This document shows, piece by piece, positions 1 to 11,711 of a stretch of DNA of 64,000 nucleotides. Both the position numbers and the translations under genes were made by a program. The notes under the pieces are model-generated. The model was not told the origin of the DNA, did no database searches, and was given only the letters and a program-made list of their open reading frames with translations. The stretch lies in contig JAREIK010002261.1 of NCBI GenBank assembly GCA_029783825.1, positions 307,950-371,949 on the forward strand, in the 5' to 3' direction. Position 1 is the stretch's first letter; every line of letters starts with the position of its first letter. The stretch is from Sapria himalayana. Taxonomy: Eukaryota > Streptophyta > Magnoliopsida > Malpighiales > Rafflesiaceae.

Positions 1-2314
1 TGTCTTTCTATCTGTCTATCTATTTCTCTATCTATCTTTTATTCTATATTTCTATCAATCTGTCTATAAATCTCTTTATCAATCTCTCAATCAAAATTTT
101 TATTAATCTGCCAATCAATCAATCTATCTATCTACCAAACAATCAATCAATCTATCTATCTATCTTTCCATATAATTTTCTACTTATCTATATGTCTATC
201 AATCTCACTATTAAGCTATCTATTAATCTATTAATAATCAATCAATATATATATATATATCTATCATTCTATCAATTTCTTTATTAATATGTTTACTTAT
301 CACTATATATATCTATCATTCTATCTATCAATCTGTAAGTCTTTATATCTATCTATCTATCTATCAATTTTTATATCTATCTATCAATCAATCATTCATT
401 CATTCATTCTATCTGGCTGTCTATTTATCAATCAATCTATCTATCTATCTATCACTTCTATCTATCTAACTATCTATATATCTCTCTATCTATCTTTTTG
501 TTTGTTTATCTGTCTGTCAATCTGTATATTTATTTTACTATCTTTCTATAAATAAATTTATTTTTTTGTCTATCTATCTATCTTTATATCGATATATCTT
601 TCAATACGTATGTCTGTCTATCTATCTATCTATCTACCTATTTATCTATCTTTCAATATATTGATCTATTTTTATATCTTTATGTCTTTCTATTTGTCTA
701 TCTATCTATCTATCTATCTATTTTTCTCTCTTTCTCTTTATCCATATATATATATATTTATACGTCTATTTATTTGTCTATCTATCTATATATCTTTCTA
801 TCTATCTATCTATCTATCTATATATTTGTCTTTTTATCTATATATCTATCTATCTATTTATCTATCTGTATATCTATTTATCTATTTATATATCTTTCTA
901 TCTATCTATATTTCTAACAATCTCTCTGTAAATCTATCTATCAATCTATGTATCAATCTATCTTTTAATCTATTTATCATTCTATCTATCTATTTGTCTT
1001 TCAATCTATCTACATATCTATCTGTCAATCTATCTGTCTACCTATCTATCTATTATTTGTCTATCTATCTGTTTATCTATTTGTCTATCAATCAATCAAT
1101 CTATCTATCTATTTATGTATTTATCTATCTTTCTTTCTTTATCTATTTGTCTATTTATCTATATATCTATCTATCTATATATATTTCTATCAATCTAATA
1201 TCTCTGTCTATTTATCTTTGTATCTATCTTTGTTTCTATCTGTCTATCTTTATGTCTATATATCTGTCTATCTACTAGTCTATCAATATGTTTATAAATT
1301 TATTTATCAATCAATCTATCATTCTATATTTCAATCTTTTTAAGAATCTATCTATATATCTATCTATCTGTCTATCAATATGTCTATCTATCAAGCAATC
1401 TATCTATCTATCTTTCTATCTATTTATCTACTTATCTATTTATCAAATTGCCTATCTATGTTTCTATCAATCTGTCGATCTATCTTTCTAACTAATTATA
1501 TATCTATATATCTATTTTTCTATCTATTTGTCTATCTATCTATATATCGATTTATCTATCATTCTATTTCTTTATCTATCACTTTATATATATATATATC
1601 TATATCTATATTTCTATCTATCTGTCAATCATTCTATTTGTGTATCTATCTATCTATCTATTTGTCTATCTATCAAGCATTCTATTTATCAGTATATCTA
1701 TCTTTCTATAAATTAGTCTATCTATCTGTCTATCTATGTGTCTGTCTATCCTTCTATCTATTTGTCCATCTATTTATCGATCAGTCTCTCTATTTATCTA
1801 TTTATTTGTCTATCTATTTGTCTATCTTTCTATCTATCTGTCGATCTATTTGTCTATCTATCTGTATATTAAATTGTCTATCTGTCTATCTCTCTATTTA
1901 TATATCTTTCTAACTATCTATCTATTTGTCTAACTATTTGTCGATCTTTCTGTCTATCTATATGTCTATCTATCTTTTTATCTATTTGTCTATCTATCTA
2001 TTGACCTATCTATCAACCTATTTATTTGTCTATATATATGTCTATCTATCTTTCTATCTTTCTATCTTTCAATTTGTTTATCTATCTATCTAACTAACTA
2101 TCTATCTTCTATCTATTTGTATTTCTATCTATCTATGTGTCTATCTATCTTTCTATCAATCAACTATCTATCTGTCTATTAATCTGTCTATCAATCTATC
2201 AATCAATCAATCTACCTATCTATATGTCTATCTATCTAACTTTCAATCATTCAATCAATCAATCTATTTTTTTATCTATCAATGTATTTGTCTATTTGTT
2301 TATATAGCTATATG
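1..2314. repeat. Degenerate (TATC)n microsatellite array, left block
   Basis: Almost the whole stretch is built of TCTA/TATC units with frequent single-base variants (TGTC, AATC, TTTC, TATT). A 12-base period of a 4-base unit reads S-I-Y-L in all three + frames and contains no stop, so long open frames appear on the + strand only; the opposite strand reads GATA with a TAG in every frame. The open frames are therefore a by-product of the repeat. The block is cut at its left by the window edge and at its right by the CACTA element E1. No other signal is seen here. Confidence 0.97.
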
Positions 2315-2750
2315 CACTACAAGAAAATATCGATTTAGCTATGGAAATTTTGCTAGGGCTAAAATCCCAAACTAATTAGCGAGGGATTAACTAGGGAATA
2401 ACAAAGAATTTTTGATTTTTCATTAAATTAAAATTTTGCAATAGATTAGTGACGGAGTAGTGCTGGAAAAGGTCGATTGAAAATATTTTGTTCCTAATAT
2501 TTTCGTAGATTTCTACACAAAAAAAAGTCGAGAATTTAGTGATGGATTTTGTGCTGGTATATTTCTAGCTAATTAGATCGAGACAAAATCCATCATAAAA
2601 TAAGTATCTGAATTTTTTTTACTTTTTATATTTTATTGCAAGTGATTATTTCTTTAATTTTATTTTTCACAAAATATATCCATTTAGTTAGAGATTTTTC
2701 CCTAACTATTTGGGCTGTGGATAATTTTCATCACTATTTAATGATTTAAT
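2315..2750. repeat. E1 5' terminal and subterminal repeat region
   Basis: After the terminal CACTACAAGAAAA come repeated short motifs in both orientations: ctagggctaa, tagcgaggga, taactaggga, tagtgacgga, tagtgatgga, tagctaatta, ttagagattt. In CACTA elements such subterminal repeats are the binding sites of the TnpA protein; that role is inferred here. The same motif set occurs at the ends of E3 and E4, which puts all three in one family. Confidence 0.8.
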
Positions 2751-3413
2751 TTTTTTATATGTTATTTGTATTAATATTTAATTTAATTTTGTATATTAAA
2801 GGTACATATTCAATGGTCTATTGATGAGCGATGATTGAAATACACATTCTACTCTTATATTTATAAAAACATGTTATTATAAACAAATAATTTAAAAAAT
2901 ATGTAAATATAAAAAATTTAATATTAATAATGACTACAATAACTATTAATAAAGGCACCAATAACTATTAATAAAGAATACAATAACATTAAATTATTAA
3001 TTCTATAATTTTTAAAATTTTTAAAGATATTTAAAAAAATAAATGAACATATATTAAAATTTCTACTAATAAAAAGATTAAATAATTCATTGTATATTAA
3101 AATATAATAATTAACAAAAAAACTAGTAAATATTAATATTATTTTAACTATAAGAAATAGTTTTACGCCTGAATGAATTTTTTTAAAAAATAATTACTAA
3201 AAAATTTTAAAATATTAAATTATAAAAAAAATTACTAAATTTTCATAATATTTAAATAAAAATAAATTAATATTTAAAAATAAATTTAGAGATATTAACC
3301 CCTATTGAAATTTATAAGAACTATATAATCGAGTTAAATTTATCTCAAAAGTACCCCCTAATTTGAGATGATCTATAGAGCCAAAAATATGTTTTTATCT
3401 CTAAAGATCACTA
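2751..3413. other. AT-rich spacer inside E1, no gene seen
   Basis: Very AT-rich sequence without a coding signal. In E4 the matching interval between subterminal repeats and TnpA-like exons on this side would hold TNP2 and the N-terminal part of TnpA; neither is recognisable here, so E1 appears internally deleted. Confidence 0.5.
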
Positions 3414-4440
3414 GGACTAGGTACAGAAATGTCTTGCCACACAGGAGGGTCAAAGTCGAGCATTGAGCATGATCGAAATTTGGTACAATTTTTAAATTTA
3501 AAACATTTTATATATTTAGTGGTTATCCTAATAGTCTAAATAAATCAAATCTGTGCATGGTTTTATTTAATTTTGTTAAAATTTTTTAACATTTGTTATT
3601 TTTTAACTTAATAAATACATACTATAGGCTGGAGAATTGGTTCGTGATCCCAATTATTATGAGATTTTCAGGAAGATGCATGTAAAGAAAGAGGATTATC
3701 AATTTGTTGACAAAAAGTATCAGATGATTACTGTAAGAATCTATTATATTAATAAAATTTTATTATACTATAGTAAATTTTGAAAGTTGTTTAGAATACA
3801 AAACATTAAATTTATTTTATGTCTATCTCGAATAGCATTTTTTTCTATTTTATCACAAAAATTAATGGAGGAATGTGTGACAGTTGCTTCTCAACAAGTT
3901 ATGGGTTCTATGGATCTTCAACCAATTGACTATGATCCTATCTATTTGGAGACCATAGAAGGTCATAAGAAGTAGTGAGTGTAAGACATTGGCTTGAAGT
4001 GACTGGCATTTTGTTGTAGTAGTCATGCTTCTAATTTATCTATCACAACAATGGTGGATGAGGTGGTCGAACAACAAGTAATAGAAACATATAAAAGTTT
4101 TGAAGTTATGGAGACTAAAATAAAAGAGAAGGATGAGCAGATATCTCATTTGAAGGAAGAAATGTAGGAAATAAATAAGATATATTTGAGCAGACTAGAC
4201 ATTCGAAGGAAGAAATGCAAGAAATTAAAGAAATGAATGATGACATGAAAGAAATGAATGATGAGATGAAAGAAATTAAGAATATAATGCAACAGTAGAT
4301 GTACTATATGGAATGACAGTTATTGGCATTGATGTGACATATACCATTTCAAGATCCAACAGAAAACTATGTAGGAGAGGCTAGCACAAATGCACCAACT
4401 AATAATGATGATAATTTTGTATCAGTATTAATTTGAATTA
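3414..4440 (+). pseudogene. TnpA-like (Transposase_24) remnant in E1
   Basis: Three exon-like blocks are separated by AT-rich introns. Block 1 (from 3414) reads GLGTEMSCHTGGSKSSIEH, the hallmark G-GT-x-HTGGSxS segment of the plant PTTA/En-Spm Transposase_24 family. Block 2 (about 3630-3735) reads AGELVRDPNYYEIFRKMHV, the family's LGRxPxxxEIFxxxH segment. Block 3 (about 3865-3975) reads ...DLQPIDYDPIYLETIEGHK. Then 4050-4300 encodes a charged, heptad-like coiled coil (EKDEQISHLKEEM...), with in-frame stops. The N-terminal half is missing. The E4 copy on the opposite strand (22300-24240) matches exon for exon, so the reading is supported by two copies. In maize En/Spm TnpA binds subterminal repeats; this copy cannot make a full protein. 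Confidence 0.8.
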
Positions 4441-5067
4441 TTTTTGATTTTTGTCTATGTATAGCTAAACAAGATAAGATTTTTTTTGGAGGAATCATTT
4501 TTCTTTATTCTGGTTTTGTTTTTTGCTTTGCTGATTAACCTAATCATGAATCTTTGTAGGACATTTGATGTGAGAGGCATAAAAAAATTATTATTCAAAG
4601 CCTTTAGACATTGCCACAGTCCTTCCTATGGATGGGTCACATCTTTATCGATCTCAGTAGGATCAAAGAAGGCTAAGCTTCTATTATCTTTAATATTACC
4701 GAAATATTTTATTTTTGCACACACACACTCTCTCTCTAAACATCATTGCTGGCCATCTTTTAGATATTTGTTGAAGTTGTATGACTATCAACTCAGATTC
4801 GTGTTTTTTAATGTCTAAAATTACTATTTTTATATATCTATGAATATGTTTGTGTGTACCCAAATATTTTTGGAAGAGTTTTAGCTTATTATAGGTATAA
4901 AAAGGCTTGGTTTATCCTCAAGGTGCTAGGAATAGCACGTTGGCTTCTGAAGTTGTGAGATGAACACAAAATTCTAGTCACACGTAGATATAGATTTGTT
5001 CTTGACACTCTTATTTCGTGCAGATCTACATTGTCACTATTTAGATCTATGACTACTTTTTATTGGT
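4441..5067 (+). other. E1 segment shared with E4, probable TnpA 3' part plus captured intron
   Basis: This stretch matches the reverse complement of about 21572-22290 in E4, including the landmarks ggctaagcttct, attttatttttgcac, ttattataggtat and cttgacactcttattt. Its last part leads, once the 5.1 kb insert is removed, directly into the SmF exon at 10225, as it does without interruption in E4. Open frames here are not conserved between the copies, so I do not call a gene. Confidence 0.6.
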
Positions 5068-5925
5068 CATTGGTAGAATTAAACTATTGAATTGTTAATT
5101 TTTATAATAATTGCTAATGAAATTCAATTAAATGTGTTCATTTGGCTTGTTCTCCTCCCCCCCCCCCCCTCTTGCATGTTAGTAGCGTAAGGGATGACTA
5201 CGAGCAGAACATGAAGAACTATGGCTATCAATGGGGTTGTGGTGGGTGCAAATCCACATGCTACACAACTAGCACATCGATGTATCCCCTACCGATGAGC
5301 ATGAAAAGAAGAGGAGTGAGAATAGTTAGGAGGAAGGTGAGTCAAGATGCCTTTCTTTATTAAGTTTGCAAATTTTGTAGCCATTTGCTTTTTTTTTAAT
5401 ATTTGGAAGATAAAACATCTAATTTTTGACATTTTGTTCGTCTTATTTTCTTTGCATGTGTATTGCCTTTATGGAGTGCATATTGATTTGTTCTGTAGTT
5501 ACGTTGATGCATACAATGAAGTGATGACCCTTACTTCGAACCAAGTGAGGAAGCATATGGCAGCAGAAGCTACATGGTTGATGGACTAATACAATGAAGC
5601 TAAGCAATCAAAATCATTGGTGTAAGCACATGGAGAGGGGAAGAAACATTATAAAAAAAAACCACATGGGAGCATGGTGCCACAGTGGGTGGCTGGGCAA
5701 AGCTACCCCTTTATAGGCCTTGGGAGCAGAAGAGTTCTTGCTGTGGGGAGGGAATGTGTGAACTTTGATGCGCCAAGCCTAGCTCGTTGCTTGTCTTCCA
5801 AGTTTTCCACTAAGAGTTTTTAGAAATAATTTCAAAAATTTAAATAATATTTGCATTTCTTATTAATGTTGATAGTGATGTTTTGTGTCTTCTTTGTGAA
5901 GTATAAATGGGATAATACTTTACCT
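5068..5925 (+). other. Unrecognised exon-like sequence in the insert
   Basis: Less AT-rich than its surroundings, with coding-like stretches: 5142-5340 (…GYQWGCGGCKSTCYTTST…) and 5500-5815 (…VDAYNEVMTLTSNQVRKHM… then, past a stop, …GLGSRRVLAVGRECVNFD…). Gaps between them are AT-rich and intron-like. I do not recognise the protein; a transposon gene or a captured host gene fragment are both possible. A run of 12 C at 5156-5167 is a likely site of length variation. Confidence 0.3.
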
Positions 5926-6135
5926 ACTATTCTATATCTATATCTATACCCGCTATTCTATATCTATATCTATACCCGCTGTTCTATATCTATATAAGAC
6001 ATCAATATATATTACAGTGTATATGTGTATATACTATAGTATATATGTACATATATACTATAATATATATGTACATATATACTTAGTATGTGTACATATA
6101 TGCTATAATATTATATGTACATATATACTATATAT
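5926..6135. repeat. TATATGTACATATATAC palindromic microsatellite
   Basis: First three copies of a ~27-bp unit containing ctatatctatatctatac (5930-5995), then repeated self-complementary units of the type tatatgtacatatatact. The same unit forms larger arrays in E4 at 20165-20325 and 20950-21390. Confidence 0.8.
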
Positions 6136-7985
6136 AACTATCTTATTGATGAGCACGATGTTTGTGATATTGCTTATGTTTTGTTGGGTGTCATGTTCTC
6201 TGCTTTATCAATTGATACATTGTTCTATTGATAGCTTTTCGGAGGAAGAATTAGCATGTCTTACACATTGAGGCATGCCTAGCACATAGAGGTACACTTC
6301 GAGAGTATAATAAAAATTATTCATCCAGTGAGTTGCCCTAATAAAAATAACATGTTATATAAGAGCATTGTTTGTATGAAGTTATTCAGCAAGTGTATTA
6401 CATTTATTTTATGGTGTGTGATTTAATGTTTTACATGGTATCAAAAGCGACCCCAGGGAAAGCTAAACTCTAGGGGAGTGTGTGTTGGAAAGAGCTGTAA
6501 ACCCCTAGAAGGAGTGCACCCACTATGCACTAGCTACCAAGATTACTCATGCATTGTGTGCTATGCAAATCTTTGCATGCTCATTGTATGTTATCAAAAC
6601 CATCGCACTCCCACTGTGTGTTATTGAAATCATTGCTCACAAGGTTTAAGCTTCGATTCCAACTACATCAATGCCATATGTGACCCATAGGGGTGGATGT
6701 TACTGATCTGAATTTTATGAGCCGGATCAGATGCTCTACGACCTCAAATACAAGCAAGAGGCAAGATGTTGATTTCTCAATGAGTTCGTAACAGGCTTGG
6801 CATAACATTGAGCTGTGAAAGTTTTTGTTTTTTTTTGTTTTTAATTTGATTTGGTTGCTTAGATAGGGCATATATCATTCTTATCAAGGTGAACCCGATT
6901 ACATCTTGACAAATTGAATGCATTGAAATTGTGAAGTTGTGCAGAGAAGCTGGATGGGCTATTATAATGGAAATGGAGTGCATGTAAGACATCTACTCGA
7001 ACATAATGATAGGTGATTTGACAAGCACCATGAAGAAGTATATTTTGTATTCGTGTTGATTGAACTCATGGTCTTATGGTCTGAGTAATGTTTGTTCAAA
7101 CTAGTACTGAGATAAGATTTCATTGATGATGATAATGAGAGGTTAAAAAAATTTCTATGAAGTAGTAATCAAGTTTTATTGTTTGATACATTTTTTTGTT
7201 TACACGAGATATTCATAGATTTTTTGCTTTCATGAATGATATTAATACTAGCATTTTAATTCTCATGCATCGAAGTAAGATTAACTATTCATATTTACAA
7301 CTATCAAATATTCTTTCAAATGGTCATTTATTTTTCATAAAAAGGTTTTCTTGCAGTTTTCTCAAGCAAAAAATATAATAATCAATTTTAGATCACGTGG
7401 GATATGTAGATTAGAAAAAAAAATTTGATTTTTGGTAATGACCATTTTCATGCATCAATAGTTCAGTTCAACTAGAAAGGTGTAATATATGGACAAGATA
7501 AAGAAATATGAGAAGATAGGAAAATAGTGTATGCATGTGTGTATGCACGTGTGTGTGTTTGGACACATATAGTTATTCTATATTCATGGTGTATGCATGT
7601 ATATTGCATAAATACATGCCTATGAATTTTTAAGTAAATGTTGATAAATATTTGATGCATATGTGCAATTTACAACCGTTCATTAGTTTTTATTATTATT
7701 GAATATTACAGACCATCCTTGTTAATCCCAAGCCTTTTCTTAACAACTTGAGTAGGAAGATGGTCAATGTAAAACTCAAGTGGGGAATGAAATACAAAGG
7801 GGAGCAATATTGTGTTCTTTTCCTGTGAAAGGCATTTTTTTCTCATTTTTTTTCTATGGTTCCTTTTAGGTTTCCTTGCTTTGAAGGATTCCTATATGAA
7901 CCTACTAGTGTGCAAAAATCCAATACCATGAAGCATGTTGTATTTCAACTTTCATTTCCATTTTGTTTGCCACTTTCTAATAAGT
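6136..7985. other. Insert sequence with a copia-like PBS/PPT motif pair, otherwise unassigned
   Basis: At 6433 the sequence reads tggtatcaaaagc, two letters from the tRNA-iMet primer-binding site used by many plant Copia and TRIM elements, preceded by ...ttttaca, an LTR-like CA end. About 35 bp further, ctaggggagtgtgtgttgg resembles a polypurine tract followed by a TGTTGG LTR start. No matching LTR copy is visible on the left, so this may be a decayed TRIM-like element or chance. The rest has only short unsupported frames. Confidence 0.3.
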
Positions 7986-9959
7986 TTTGTATGGAGATAA
8001 TATATTTTAAATAAAAAATCAAAAATATAATGCTAGTTCGAAAAATATTACCAAACTAATATGTCTGGAAACAACGTGGCAATTTGTGTCGTTGTAAACG
8101 ACGGTCATTGCCACCCTATTGAATTTTAAAAATCAAAGGTGGCATTGTGAATACCGGCTATTAAATTTTAAAAATTTTAAAATGCTGGCATTGGGAATAA
8201 TGGGAGAGTGTGGAATCCAACTTAGTGAAAAACAAGGTTAAACAAGCCGTATCCATGGATATTTGTTCCAGACGTACATCCAACGCCATGGCTGCCGCTA
8301 CAAATATCACTCCAGTTTCTGGGAATTCATAAGAATCCATAAAACCTTTTACCACAGCCAACTCTTCTCCTCCTTCATTTCTTTCTTTCGGTCAATTTGA
8401 ACAATTGGGGAAGAACTTAAGCTCGCCATTAAAAACACTGACAAAGACCGAAGATGTGATGAGAGTTTTACATGTGATGGAGATGAAGAAAAGAAACATC
8501 ATGATTAAGGGAGAGTGTGTGGCAAGCATAGAGAGTGTAGTAAGAGGAGTGAGGGAGAAAATGGAAATGGGTTAGATTAGTAACATTTCCTCTATTCTCT
8601 TTAAAGAAAAATTCAAAAGTAGATGTTGACAAAAAATTTATGGAGCTTAAGTGCATCATAGATGGTTATTCAAGTAGAGGAGTTGTTTTATATGTGGTGA
8701 TCTTAAATGGGTCTATGATATCTGGCCAAATTATGGTTGGCAAGCAGGTAACACCATTGTAGAGTACATTATCACAGAGATGCAAAGTCTGATCTATGGA
8801 ATAGTTGGCGAGGCTGGAAGAGTATGGCTCATGGGAATCCCCACATTCCAAACTTACATCAAGTGTAAAGTAAGCTTTCCCTCTCTAGAGATTATTTGGG
8901 AACTTTATCCAGTCACTATTCCAGTTGGCAGCCTGAATCTTAGCCTTAATCTCAAATGCCATAATGATTCTTTTTTTTTTACTTTTTTCTCGCAATTCTC
9001 TAGTGCGATATATCAGTCACATATGCTACCCATCAATGACTCAACTACACACCCAAAAAGGCACGCACAAACACATACACCCACACACTATTCATATGTC
9101 CCATAGTGTCAACTATTGTATATAAGCGTGCATAAACACTTCATATTTCACTAGTCGTGCATTTGATTAAGTTTTAAAAAAGAAAAAAAATGGGTGTCGG
9201 AGCAAAACATCTACATGTGAGAGTGGCTCTGACTGGAAAAATATTGAATCTGGATTACTTACAATAAGCACAACGTGCAGTCCCAATTTCTCCATTAACC
9301 TCGACAAAGAAACTCAAGTTCGAAACCATGAATTCATTTCTGCAGGTTATGCTTGTTCGAGTTTATTGTTGTGACTCTAGCAGTATAAAGATAAAAAGTG
9401 GGGCAATGATAAGGTGCCTATTTGTTTTATTAAATATGAAATATAGCATTGTCATACTTGAATGTATCTATATCCTTTTCATTCTATTAAATGATTTGTT
9501 TGTTTTTTTTCCTTTAATCATAATTTAGAGTGAACCTATCAACATCAACAAATCAATGGATTCTTGACACAAGTGGCATCTCCATTTCAATCCAGAGAAA
9601 ACCATCAAGTTAAATTCATCTACTTCATCTTCAGTTTATGCATCATCTCTTGATCAAACAACCAACTTAACTTGGCCGCTCACTTAGAAATCTATATGGC
9701 CAAGATGCAATATTGAAAGTAGAAATGAATCCAAACCGAATCTTGTGTCAAACCTGAATTCAAGCTCGAATTTTTCATCATCAAGCGAGGTAGACATTGA
9801 TGAAGATTTTGATTTTTAAAATTCAATAACGTGGAAATGACTATCATTAACAATGATGCCCATTGTCATGCTATTTCCAGATGCACTAGTTTGGTAATAT
9901 TTTTCAAACAAGCATCATATTTTGGAATTTTTATATAAAATGTATTATTTCCATACAAA
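7986..9959. mobile_element. 2 kb element with 152-bp terminal inverted repeats (MULE-like candidate)
   Basis: The block 7986-8137 (starting tttgtatgga) matches the reverse complement of 9808-9959 across its whole length with scattered mismatches, including gaaaaatattaccaaacta and ttgaattttaaaaatcaaa. Long terminal inverted repeats around non-transposase cargo are typical of Mutator-like elements and Pack-MULEs. I could not find a convincing 9-bp target duplication, so class assignment is tentative. Between the repeats lie coding-like fragments on the - strand and no recognisable transposase. Confidence 0.6.
8161..8961 (-). pseudogene. Captured gene-like fragments in the inverted-repeat element
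   Basis: On the - strand 8160-8370 reads AVVKGFMDSYEFPETGVIFV followed by AAAMALD, which looks like genuine protein sequence. Further upstream (8700-8960) the - strand reads FEIKAKIQAANWNSDWIKF, then after a stop a stretch beginning GKAYFTLDVSLECGDSHEPY. I do not recognise the source genes. The pieces are not in one frame and lack a start, so they are fragments. A third piece at about 9250-9330 (- strand) reads FFVEVNGEIGTARCAYC, bounded by splice-like AG/GT. Confidence 0.4.
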
Positions 9960-10182
9960 TCTCCTTTTTTACTCTCTTATAATTAACCATGGACTGATAC
10001 GTGAAGCTGAGTAACACAGAAGAATATGTTGATGGATAGTTCACTAGAAATCTTGGAAAAATCTTAATTCGATAATTTAAAAATAAGCTCATGATTATCT
10101 CGTTGTATGAAATTTCTTACAAAAGGCAGTTGGTGTTGCATGCACTAGTCTATCTATTTATCAGCGACATTGTGTTGTGTTC
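9960..10182. other. Right flank of the insert, nothing recognised
   Basis: Short AT-rich stretch between the inverted-repeat element and the 9-bp duplication that marks the right edge of the 5.1 kb insert. No coding or RNA signal seen. Confidence 0.4.
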
Positions 10183-10224
10183 TTTATTGGTTTGTAAAAT
10201 GTAGTATGTTTGCTCTATGTGCAG

Positions 10225-10294
10225 GTGTAACAATGTTCGCTATTTGGGTGAAGTACCAAAGGACAAAAAACTAGAAGATGCTGACCATGCCTGA
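10225..10294 (+). pseudogene. Captured last exon of the SmF (snRNP F) gene in E1
   Basis: After a splice acceptor (…tatgtgcag) the exon reads CNNVRYLGEVPKDKKLEDAD-HA-stop. The C-terminus of plant Sm-F, a subunit of the spliceosomal Sm ring, is RCNNVxYxRGVPEDEExEDAD followed by one or two residues and the stop. The split Arg codon, the acceptor, the D-A-D ending and the stop position all agree. Only this final exon (22 codons) is seen; the rest of SmF is not recognised in E1. The same exon lies in E4 at 21498-21566 with the same downstream sequence, so capture preceded the split of the two copies. It is not expected to make a functional Sm protein. Confidence 0.8.
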
Positions 10295-10990
10295 GAAACC
10301 TATATGTGTGTTTTTAAGCCCTTGATTATTTCCTTCTGTTGACTTTGATGGTATGTGTATTAGCATGAACGTACATGTGTCTGTGTTTACACATACACAC
10401 ACATGCACATACATACATGCACAAGTATACATACTTGAAACTAATCGCAAGGTTAAAGAGTGTTGTTGGAAGTGCAGCTAGATACAAAAAGGGCATTGGC
10501 AGATAAAAGGAAGAAGGAGTTGGAGGTGGAGAGGAAATACAGACTAGAACTAAAGGAAGCAATGCTGATGGCCATGGAGGGACATGCTAGGGTGCTAGAG
10601 TAGTATGTAGATATTGAGGAGGTGGGGGCGAGAAAGCAACGTAAATTTCACAGACAGATTATACTTTATGCATTGTCATTAGATACATTGATGAAGAATA
10701 AGTTGTAATCAAGTTTTGTTATGTTTCTATTTTAACTATGTAACAAATTATATAAAAATATTTTATTAATTGATTTTATTTTTTTTTAATTATAAACAAT
10801 GATTTATAGTTTATGTTTTTATAAAAATATGTAATTAAATTTTATGTAAAAAATTAAAAAATATGAAAATAATTTTGGAATGAAAATAGCTAGAGATTTT
10901 TCCCTCAATAATTTAGCTAGGGAATTTTCTCTTGCTAATTTTGATAGGGAACATATTTACTCTTTAATTTTTGTGACAAGCACTTTGGAT
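10295..10990 (+). other. E1 3' region: SmF 3' flank, coiled-coil-like fragment and subterminal repeats
   Basis: The first 90 bp match E4 downstream of its SmF exon, so they are probably captured 3' UTR. Then 10470-10690 encodes a charged helical stretch (ADKRKKELEVERKYRLELKE...) with a stop inside; I do not recognise it. AT-rich sequence at 10700-10880 is also present in E3 and E4. From 10885 subterminal motifs appear (tagctagagatttttccct, ttagctaggga). The final 8 bp (10983-10990, ctttggat) are the left target duplication of the hAT element. Confidence 0.6.
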
Positions 10991-11711
10991 TAGAGGAGTC
11001 AAATGGGTTGATTCATGCCAGGCCTAGCCCAACATGGCACTAAAATTTCTCATGCCCATGCCATGTTATGCTGAGTCCAATCGGGCCTCATGTTGTGCCT
11101 GGTCCGACACGATACCATCGCCTGGTTGGCTCAGTACCTCGGCACGAGCCAAGGTACCAATACCATACTACCCCATCAGGCTGAGGCTCAGCCTGACTGA
11201 TCTGGAAACTGTGCGGGCCCAAATCTAAACCAACCCCAACCCCAAAGGCCTATATTACGGGTTTATGGCCAATAGTTCAAATATTTAAATTTTTTTTTTG
11301 AAATTTAGCTGTTGGATTCTGCCTCCAATGGATATTGTGCAGAATCCAACGACCCACATGATTCTACCCCAAAAGAATTATTAAAAAATTCAAAAAAATA
11401 CTTTTTTAAAAAAATTCTAAATTATTTTCTATAAAAGCTCCCCACCCCTCTCTAATTTTTATATTTTTTAAAAACATAAACTCTCAAATTCTCTCTCTCT
11501 CAAATCTTTCTCCTAAAATTCTCTCTCTTGGGATTTTGGCTCGACTTTTTGAGACTCGCAACTCAGGCTCGTCTTTAGTTGGTTTTGGCATTGGTCTTTA
11601 GAAGTTAGATTTTTGGTGCACATGCTTTTCCTTTACACTTCTTTATGGGTATTTCTATTTCTCTTCTCTCTCTAATCTTTAAGCTATTCTCTTGTCTAAA
11701 AAACCAAAAAA

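Larger units (their letters stand above)
5068..10182. mobile_element. 5.1 kb foreign insert within E1, composite and unclassified
   Basis: Comparison with E4 shows an uninterrupted sequence in E4 where E1 carries this insert. The 9-mer tttattggt occurs at both edges (5059-5067 and 10183-10191), consistent with a target duplication. The outer ends do not form an obvious inverted repeat, so the class is open. Inside are an unrecognised block (5068-5920), a TATATGTACATATA array, a primer-binding-site-like motif at 6433 and a 2 kb element with long inverted repeats (7986-9959). Confidence 0.5.

Noticed and set aside
289..1913. Membrane protein reading of the hydrophobic open frames
   Set aside because: Hydrophobic composition is imposed by the S-I-Y-L repeat; no start context, conserved length or domain.
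7472..7660. His/Tyr-rich - strand frame at 7.5 kb
   Set aside because: Driven by TGTGTATGCATG-type simple sequence; no conserved feature.
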